In this document: one piece after another, positions 56,369 to 64,000 of the stretch | How positions within the stretch are numbered: position 1 is the first letter of the stretch | Layout: each line of letters begins with the position of its first letter | The notes under the pieces: model-generated | Told to the model about the DNA's origin: nothing | The model's input: the letters and a program-made list of their open reading frames with translations, nothing else | Database searches by the model: none | Made by a program: the position numbers and the translations under genes | Assembly: GCA_026182355.1 (NCBI GenBank) | Contig: JAPFBL010000114.1 | Location: forward strand, 865,501 to 929,500 | DNA from: Hermatobates lingyangjiaoensis | Lineage: Eukaryota > Arthropoda > Insecta > Hemiptera > Hermatobatidae | Direction: 5' to 3' | Length of the DNA stretch: 64,000 nucleotides

Positions 56369-56894
56369 CCGTGGTTTCCAACCTGTGGGGCGCGCCGCCC
56401 TAAGGGGGCGCGAAGGGCTGCCAGGGGGGGCGCAAGCACTTCATAAATAGAAAAATTACTTAGTTACTAAGTAATTTTTCTAAATACAATTATAAATTAT
56501 TTCAAATGCTACTTTATTACGTTTTAATTTTATTACGTTTTGCGACATCATACTTGTGTGAATCAGGATTTAGTTCAGTTGCTGTTCTCAAAACAAAATA
56601 CCATTCTCGCTTAGTAATAGAAAAGGAATTACGGGTCTCAATTTCATCACATTCTCCAAGATTTGAGAAACTCTGCTCAGAGAAGCAAGCGCAACCATCA
56701 CACTAGTAAAGGTCAGCCTATACATTCAATCATACATATGAGTACATAATTATTTATTGTATCATTTTTTATCTCTGACTTGTGCCGACTATGACAGTAA
56801 ATAGCAATATTTAAACCAGAGTGGAGGGGGGGGGCGCAGGGAACTTATTATTTAATGAAGGGGGGCGAGAATTCGAAAAGGTTGGAAACCACTG
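56369..56894 (+). mobile_element. hAT deletion derivative with transposase C-terminus
   Basis: The ends CCGTGGTTTCCAACCTGTGG and (complement) CAGTGGTTTCCAACCTTTTC are hAT-type. A perfect 8-bp target duplication, atataagg, is at 56361-56368 and 56895-56902. G-rich subterminal blocks with GGGGCGCG lie at both ends. Only the last part of the transposase remains, so an internal deletion removed most of the gene. Confidence 0.92.
56506..56706 (+). pseudogene. hAT transposase C-terminal remnant (ZBED5/FAM200-like type)
   Basis: The frame contains ATSYLCESGFSSVAVLKTKY and ends with EKLCSEKQAQPSH and a stop, the C-terminal dimerisation block and natural end of one hAT transposase group. The BED finger and catalytic core are absent. 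The frame is still open across this block, which points to recent loss. Confidence 0.85.
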
Positions 56895-56902
56895 ATATAA
56901 GG

Positions 56903-57065
56903 TTAGATTAGGTTGCAGTGGCAGTTCCACAAAGAACACACATCAGCCATTTCTGATACCACACAGCGGTATGTGTACTTTAAGAATGTGACTCAGTAAT
57001 GAAAGGGAACAGATAACATCTGCTCTGATAGAAATCCTCTGTTCACACCACTTAAATTATGACAA
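56903..57065 (-). repeat. SINE-A tail type 2 fragment
   Basis: Begins ttagattaggttgcagtggc directly after the target duplication of the hAT element and includes the family segment around acacacatcagcc and gataccacac. The body is largely missing. Confidence 0.5.
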
Positions 57066-58074
57066 ATCAGACAAAAAGTCATAAATAAGTTACATTTTTA
57101 ACTTGTTTCGTTGAAATGTATTTCTGATCATATCATTGAACCCAATGAGTAAAATTAGTCAAGTCATACAATTAGCTTATATTTTTTTAATATATTACAA
57201 ATAAATGAAAAAACTGGATAATGGTAATTACATTTTTTCATAATCTTGCGATATGATTATTGACATTTCTTCTAATAGACTACTTATTTTTACCACGGAT
57301 TTTTTTAAAATAAAGGATAACTTGGCCTTTAGATTTGGAATTGAAATTTAGGTAGAATCAGTAGGAGCTCTTCATTCTAGTCTTTAAACAAAATTCGCAT
57401 AATGGCGGAATGAAATACATTATTTGAAATACTGTATAACCTTGTTTCCCATGCTGCAGTATTAGCAAAAAATATTTGAATCCACTTTCACACCTAGGAC
57501 AGTCTGTCGATTTTCATTAAGAGCCATCAAAAATTGAAACCTGTCGAGTGAGTAGAAAATGCAGGTGGGCACATCCGTGTATATGTCATCAAAAATGGGT
57601 TCCAAAAACCTCAAACAATGTGTTTATTTCAAAATTATATGATCATCGCTGTAGTTTGCTTAAAGTAATGTAAAAGATGTGTTACTGATCTATTCATACC
57701 GTCGTCTGGCTTATTATATAATGAAGTTGCATGTTTTGCATTTGTACATCATAATTTAGCAGCTGTGATCATATTAAGCTAGCACAAACATATTCATTTT
57801 GTTACTGTCGGTTGTCACAATTCTGTAGATGTTATATTATGTTGTGTAGACCTATGGTAGTACAAGAATGTATCTGAAAAATTTCTGAGTCACTACATAA
57901 TGAATCTATGGAAAACTATGGAAAGGAGTATTAGACATTTTTTTTTAAATCTTTGTCCTGAAGACTTAAGGACAAAAAGGGACTCTTTGGACTGAGAATT
58001 TATATATAGCATTTTATTTATTTGACTGAAGAAGAATTAGGACGAACGTCTTATGAAATCTGAAATATGGCATG
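57066..58074. other. AT-rich intergenic stretch
   Basis: A worn CTGAAGA-A-GAATT motif lies near 58024. Nothing else. Confidence 0.35.
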
Positions 58075-58195
58075 GACGTATTTACAATGGGTGCTAAATA
58101 ACAAATGAATCACAGTTTCCACCCCATAGGAAAGGACAGCCTGAAAGGCTTTTAAGTGTGGGCGTTGGAAACAAACAAACATAAATTTAAACTCC
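58075..58195 (+). repeat. SINE-A tail type 1 fragment
   Basis: gtgctaaataacaaatgaat, the pyrimidine-rich block, and gtgtgggcgttggaaacaaa match the tails at 23900 and 40935-41005. Confidence 0.55.
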
Positions 58196-58700
58196 TAATG
58201 AGTTTCAGAAGAGGACTCTCAGAGGAGGGTTGTGAGTTGGTTATGTGTTGGAAGGTGTTACAGATTGTGATAATTATCTGTAGTCTGACCAGGTGATTTG
58301 TTTGACCGTTTTACATGCATTAGATTCAAAAAGAAAAAAAAAGTGAGAAACACAAGACATTCAGTGTTAATTTATGCAGAGAATAATAAGACATTTCATA
58401 GTAAGGAACATTAAGGGGTGTGGCTTAAAGGAAAGAAGAGGGTGCTGGAGGTGAAATGTGGAGATTTAATGGTCGAGGGAGGAGTGGATGCACAAAAAGG
58501 GTAGTTTTGTTGGAAGTGCAGTAATTAGGGTGGCTAACGAGAGAGTGGAGACACACCACTTGTACCAGCACAGTCATCGATCTGTCCTTCGTCTTATCTC
58601 ACAGCATCCCCCCTTACGCCAGCCCAGTGTTGCCGCAACGTTTTCTCTTCATTCCAATGAATTCCGATCCCAAAGAATAGCAAACTCAATACAAATAACA
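58196..58700. other. intergenic stretch with GC-richer island
   Basis: The part at 58430-58690 is of balanced composition. A 76-codon frame (58488-58718) has no domain. Candidate conserved element by composition only. Confidence 0.25.
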
Positions 58701-60842
58701 AATTTTAACAACTACTAAACCAATTAAATATTCCTTGTAGAAAATATTTTACAATTTAAAAAGTATTCCTCTATCATGGTTATGGTCTGAAGATTTCATC
58801 TCGTCATCTTGAATTTCTAGTTTTTTTCCATAAACTGAAGTTTATGATTAAGCATAATAAACGAGCATAATTAATGCTGGCAATAAGAAATATCAGGCAG
58901 ATGCGCTTCAGTGGTTTGATCGGTATGGTTGGTTGCCTCGAAGACGTCATTGACAGTTTTTTAAACCGTTGTTATTGGCTTTTATTGAGATTCGAAGATT
59001 ATTCATGTTCAACATATTACTTATTTATGAACTTTAATTATTTGTAACAAATCAAATATATTTATTGTGTTAAAATTATTTTAATTAAAAAAATGTTTCT
59101 AAAAAGATCGTGTTTTCTGCTTTTTCCAATCTTAACTTAGTACATGTTGATTGAAAAAAAAGCCATTTTTAAACTTTTTAAAATCCTTTTGTAAAAAATC
59201 TTGATTTTTGATTAAATTCTTTCTAATTTCACTTTTGACCAGTTCAATCCTATTTTCATTTTGTATTGTTGAACACTTTTTCTGTCGTTCCTTTTTTCTG
59301 ATATGGACAATGTAAATCTGAAACCGTTGAGACTTTAACAGAAAATAGGTCGTAGGGTGGATCATCCGTGCACAATGATCAAGCATTTCTTCAGAGAGAG
59401 ATGACAGAGAGATTAGTTGGTAAAATTGACAAAACTCGGGTCGGAACAGATTAATAAGCTTGCTGAATTCAATTCAGTTAAGTTAACTCGGTCATTCTGC
59501 ATTCGTTGAGCAGTCAATTATAATTCTTAGCGTTTTCACCTCCTATACGGAAGAAAGAATGGTAATAAAAAATGGTATGAATGAAATCATTCACTTAATG
59601 GAATCAATGAATCGGTGGTCCTTTGAACGCTCGTGCTCCACACCTCTGGGCTACCTAATACCGTATAGAAGTTATATAGATATAAATTTTTATCAACCTT
59701 GTGGTCATCTTCAAGTAACAAACTTAGAGACAATTTACAAAAAGTTTAACATAATTAAAAACATGATACATTCAGTAATATTGCTTCTTTGTGTAGTGTT
59801 TGGAATTAACTTTAGGTTTGTTTCCTGACGATGGGCACGCCGCTTGAAAGTAAGGAGTAAGGAATAAAGTAGTAAGTAAGGAGTGTGTTTGGTCATTGTA
59901 CTTGAAGATAGGGCGTATAATGTTTTCTTGAGAATACTCTTGGACTTGTGTTGTTTTTAGGCCAATGAAGAAAATCCGTAGCCAATTAATTAAATAAACA
60001 AAAAATATAAAGAAAGATCATTTTATATTTGAGCATTCATTAAAGGTGGGGCTGTGCGAGTATACATTAATGCCTAATTATTATTTCTATTTTTCTTTCT
60101 TTCTTTTTTTATTTACTATTTTGTTATTTCTTATTTATGAATAAATTTATTGGCTTTTTATTCCTTACTAAACCATTTTATATATATTATTTTTAATATA
60201 CCTTCTTTATAATAAATCTTCTACTTATACATCTTTTTTGATTCGTTTATTTCTCTCTAATTTCTTTATATTCACTCTCCTTGTACTGGTTATCCGAGTT
60301 TTCTTTTTAAATCGTCTCTACTTCATTACTTCAAGACGGGAGTGCTCATGACAGCGATGGCTACCGAGTCAGTTGCCTGCTGTTGCTGTTGCAACGTAAA
60401 GGCGTACGTGGTTTGTAGGGTTTCCCTCTCTCCTTTCTCCTGAAGACATATTTTCTAAAAGTTTCCGTTCATAAGTATGTATATTTATTTGTCATCTATT
60501 TTGAACTTGTGAATGCCTAAAAAAAGAAAATCATACTATAAGGATATGAGACTCTCGATCGTGAACTGGCGATAATGAATTGAACTCTACTTCTGCCAAT
60601 CTGGCAACAGTGAAATCCATAGTTTCATATATTTTTTATGACTCGCGCAAAAGAGTTAAAATATTGTAATGTGGGTTGTTCCGATTTCATATTGCTCTCA
60701 ATTTTTAAACGCTTAACACCAAAGGTCGAAGAAAGAGGAACAGTCGTGTACGATATTATGTACTCTGTAATGACATACTCTAATAAACTTCGGTATGTTT
60801 GATATAGGAAGCCAGACATGTTGTGACAATGTCCGTTTTGAT
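58701..60842. other. AT-rich intergenic stretch
   Basis: A worn hammerhead-like motif (minus, TTGAAGA-T-GACC..GGT) lies at about 59694-59715. The part at 60330-60430 is GC-richer. No gene or repeat family is otherwise recognised. Confidence 0.3.
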
Positions 60843-61289
60843 CAGTGCTTCTCAAACGGTGCGCACGGGCGCATTAGTGCACCCTGGAAGGTAGCCAGGT
60901 GCGCTCCGCACCCCAAGATGACGAAAGAATAAATTTATCTAACAGATTTATATTTTAAAAATTTGAATCATTTTTATGTATTTTAGAAACACTAACATTT
61001 TTCAAATCTGAGTCAAATCTCTGCTGCTTGATGTTTTGAACTGGAAGGTAAATTTCTATATTTTTTATACAGATATGGATAATACTTTCTCTTTTTCTTA
61101 CTTTGGGGATTTAAATCATTTGTTACTCATCTCTCTCTCTCTCCCTTAAAAAACTTTTCCTTACAATTCCTATCATTTTCCTTTTTTCAAATTTCAAAAC
61201 TAAATTTTCTATATTAAAATGAGTGATGCGCCCCGAAGGTTTAGTTATTTCATAGGTTCGCCCTGAAGTAAAAAAGTTCAAGAAACACG
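60843..61289. mobile_element. hAT MITE, copy 2
   Basis: Homologous to 54381-54851 along its length. The left end is CAGTGCTTCTCAAACGGTGC; the inner blocks aactggaaggtaaatttcta and ggggatttaaatca correspond to the first copy. The right end is altered (aagaaacacgtg, followed by a duplicated tgtagaaaca), and no target duplication was found, so the exact right boundary is uncertain. Confidence 0.8.
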
Positions 61290-61904
61290 TGTAGAAACAT
61301 GTGTAGAAACACAAGGTTTAGACCATCACGACCCGCTAGCCTTACTAGTGGTTCTACTGAATCGAGTCTACAGGTTGTATATAATTCTACATTGAAATCT
61401 ATGATTTTATTTCTTTTTACTAAGACTGTCTTAAATTTAGAAATCCACCCTTGTGCCATTTGATTTAACAGTTGTATACCTGTCTTATAATAAGTGTTGT
61501 TCCAGAAGAGAAATGACTCTTACTTGCCTTCAGGGCTTCCTTAAGACCATTGAAAGAAGGCATTAAAATTTAAATTCCAACGGGAATTACTGACTCGTTG
61601 AAAAGGTAAAACTTGATTTTAATATTTAAATTGGGGATGCTACTTTTGGTTTTGTTAAAAAGCTCCCTTTTAGTCGCTCTCCTTATCCCCTTGCTCTTGG
61701 GAATACTTCATCATGGTTACCTCTCCCTTCCCACCCCTATACCTAATTATTTCTTACACAAAAGATAATTTCTAGCCTGTCTACTACAAAAGGACCATAT
61801 TTAACAAATATTCTGCCACTGTGACATCGTAAAAATTATATCTTGATTAATTTATATATTTTTATTGTGAAATACATTAACCTTTTAACGAATATTTTTT
61901 TTAT
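61290..61904. other. unannotated stretch
   Basis: Nothing definable. Confidence 0.35.
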
Positions 61905-61992
61905 TAAGGAAGCGTAAAAACCTATTTGCCAAACTTTGTTATATGTGTGTTCTCTTGTGGGACGGCCACTGTAACATGACCTAAAGGAAAAT
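61905..61992 (+). repeat. SINE-A tail type 2 fragment
   Basis: Contains tatgtgtgttctcttgtggg and acggccactgtaac, matching gtgtgtcctcttgtaggact near 63690. Confidence 0.5.
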
Positions 61993-62585
61993 AGTAATTT
62001 TCCTTTCAAATTAAATAATATTAATTCTGAAAGGCCTTTCACTGAAATCAGCTAAGTTGTCAATTTGAAGAGCGAAAGATATGTTCAAAAGAGACAATTT
62101 TTCTTCCTGGATAATTGGTAGACAGAGATTTTTATTGTTTTTTATCTAGCAGAAATGTAATACTGACAGTTGGTAAAATTACTAAATTAGCTATGGTAAT
62201 TGGTTTTTGCTTCATACTTACAAAGTTAGCAAATTCGTATTATGCTGTTTGAATTTACGGAACATTTCACAGTTTCATTGAAATACAATGTTTGTTTGAT
62301 TTGCATAATTAAAAGTTGTTTATAATAATCTCGGCTTTTGAAGTATAATTTCCATTGTTGGTTGTATGTCGTTTTAAATTGACAGGAACTATAGAACTGT
62401 TTACATGGATTCTCTTGGTATATAATTTTCCTTCAGTATGAGTAAAAACACGTAGTAGCTAATTGCAGAACAAGAGAACATATATATATATATTTATGCG
62501 GTTTGGGTTTTTAATGGAAAGTTAAGGCAAAACAAGGAAGAACGTCTGTAAGAAAAAAGGTAGTAGGTTGTTTAATATGCACAAT
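61993..62585. other. AT-rich stretch
   Basis: Short (TA)n at about 62480-62492. Nothing else. Confidence 0.4.
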
Positions 62586-62905
62586 TCTAATAGAGTGAAT
62601 GTTGGAATAGCGACAAAGGGGTGGAGGAGTGACTAATTAAGTTGAATGTTAATGAGTTGCGAGGAATCAGAAGTGGGGTAGTGGCTAGGAATGCCTAATG
62701 ACGAGCACCTTGGGCTCAGCGCGATGTCCAGCGGGAATGGAAAGCATTGCGATTGGGAGGGACGAGGCGACAGAGGCTCTAATGGCGGGCGACAGTGCGG
62801 GGGCACGTCCAGTCTTAACGGAAGTCTACCGCTTTGCTTTCCTAATCGCCTCGCACTCCACCTTAACGAGCGCACTCTTTCTCCATTAAGTAAATAAATC
62901 CTTTT
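62586..62905. promoter_or_regulatory. candidate conserved non-coding element
   Basis: A GC-richer, CpG-containing, complex block of about 300 bp. It contains gactaattaagttg (62631) and caccttgggctc near 62706. Open frames cross it on both strands (62633-62935 minus; 62691-62897 and 62698-62889 plus) in overlapping fashion with no domain. It looks like a regulatory or conserved element rather than an exon, without proof. Confidence 0.3.
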
Positions 62906-63139
62906 CAAGTCTCTACTAATCTTGCAATTACTCATAATAGAGATCTAATTATACTTGGTCTTATGAGCTACGAGAAATTATCGATATCTTTTTTTAAACT
63001 TGTATTGCAACAGCCTATAAATTTCAAAAGTGATCATGCCGTAGTCGTATATGTTGCTGATTTCTTTCCCAGTTTTGGATCACACCCATTATTAAGGAAA
63101 TTTATTTTCTGTTATGAATTCTAATTAAGGTATATCTGA
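62906..63139. other. unannotated stretch
   Basis: Nothing definable. Confidence 0.35.
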
Positions 63140-63286
63140 AGGGGTGGGAGGCTCTCGTATGGAATGGTAGGTCCGGGGTTCACTACCCACTCTTGTCTTC
63201 GATTTATTTATGTGGGTGGTGAATAAAGTCGATCACGTTGTCTCTCTGAGAGGCCACATGGAGCACTGAGAACGCGCCATAGACGC
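63140..63286 (+). repeat. SINE-A head and body start
   Basis: tRNA-like head with a B box (gtccggggttcactacccac), then tcgatttatttatgtgggtg and the agtcgatcacgttgtctctc block, parallel to 34440-34520. It runs into the inverted repeat that follows. Confidence 0.55.
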
Positions 63287-63886
63287 TCAAAATAATATTT
63301 TTCTTCGAGCACTCCTGGGGGTCGATGAGAACCAGAGATGTTATTGGATACAATATTAAAATAAACCTTCTTTTAGTGGTTTCTTTCTCCAAGGGTTTTG
63401 AAATAGGCCGATATCTTACGTTCGGTTTCACTAGTAGTCCTACAAGGGGACACACATAGGCCGAACATTGGTCCTTTGCGATACCACACGATGAAGATTG
63501 ATTTGTCGTTAAGAGTCCTAAATTTTGCCTAACTACGAAGTATTTACAGTCAGTCCCGAACCTGTACGATGTGAGGTACTCGTTAAAGATTCCTATTCTA
63601 AATACATTTGAGTTAGGCACAATTTAGGACTCCTAATGAAGGATCAATCTTTATTGTATGGTATCAAAAGAGCCAATTGTTCGGCCTATGTGTGTCCTCT
63701 TGTAGGACTGTCAATGTAACCTATACATAAAATCGACCTATTTCGAAACCATTGGAGAAGGAAACCACTAAAGGAAAGTTTACTTTAATATTGGGTCCAA
63801 TAACATCTCTTATCTAACCCATTGGTTCTCAGCGTGGTCCCAACGATCCCCAGGAGTCCACGAAGAAAAATATTATTTTGGGATGG
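63287..63886. repeat. long inverted repeat containing SINE-A and a hAT-like end
   Basis: The left arm (about 63287-63538) and right arm (about 63610-63886) are inverted copies, with a deletion in the left arm near 63320. Each arm includes tail type 2 of SINE-A, a segment with aaaccactaaaggaaagttt, and a block (ttggttctcagcgtggtccc) like the end of a hAT element. The loop contains the SINE-A core gtcccgaacctgtacgatgt. A 138-codon minus-strand open frame (63204-63620) is a translation of this repeat. Confidence 0.75.
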
Positions 63887-64000
63887 TGTTAATGTCTGAT
63901 GAGACTCAAAGATTGGATTTATATGATTCTTGACAAAGTGAAACAAAAATGATCTTTTAAAGAAGACTAGCATGCCATAATATTTCCAGTATGATAATGT
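63887..64000. other. unannotated end of window
   Basis: Nothing definable. The right flank of the preceding repeat may continue here. Confidence 0.3.

Noticed and set aside
63204..63620. 138-codon minus-strand open frame
   Set aside because: It is one of the longest frames outside the transposase, but it lies entirely over SINE-A and the long inverted repeat, with no domain.

Overview
The window is AT-rich animal nuclear DNA, most likely from an invertebrate. The signs are long (TA)n, (GT)n and homopolymer tracts, hAT-type DNA transposons with BED-finger transposases, a tRNA-derived SINE, many fold-back repeats, and no bacterial features such as operons or ribosome-binding sites. I cannot name the species. 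I found no intact host protein-coding gene. The longest open frames are a broken transposase or translated repeats, so the window looks like a repeat-filled gene desert or a very large intron.

Five hAT insertions can be delimited by terminal inverted repeats. Four also have 8-bp target-site duplications. A 2.1-kb element (2783-4917) carries a BED-finger/hAT transposase broken by two frameshifts. There is an old 0.7-kb relic (15128-15834), a 0.5-kb deletion derivative that keeps the transposase C-terminus (56369-56894), and a pair of related MITEs (54381-54851 and 60843-61289). The first MITE sits inside a degenerate tandem repeat (54114-55200) that has an inverted relative at 22345-22577. A tRNA-derived SINE (SINE-A) occurs at about a dozen places. 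Its best copy (34403-34735) keeps a tRNA-like head with A and B boxes, and the family has two different 3' tails.

The main structure is a set of at least ten fold-back repeat families, named FB-A to FB-L here. Most sit against (TA)n tracts, and many are inverted pairs. The densest cluster is 27478-29645, with six units in a row separated by (TA)n, including a perfect 177-bp palindrome (29404-29580) and perfect 210-bp arms (28194-28880). The families differ in sequence but share one layout: CTGANGA, one extra base, a 3-6 bp hairpin, GAAA, then a tiny A/U- or AC/GU-type stem and a U-H site. The flank after that site often pairs with the bases before CTGANGA. This is hammerhead-ribozyme topology with one extra base. 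In two families (FB-D and FB-K) the motif lies just upstream of, or overlaps, a short open frame that resembles the start of a Penelope-like element ORF. My working interpretation is that these are 5'/terminal pieces of Penelope-like or retrozyme-like elements captured at (TA)n.

Between the repeats are islands of more balanced composition, 150-400 bp long, with homeodomain-type TAATTA sites, a CRE palindrome, CCTTTGAT (TCF-type) sites and poly-G runs. They are candidate conserved non-coding or regulatory elements. That is inference only and needs cross-species alignment. The remaining stretches are AT-rich sequence in which I see nothing definable.
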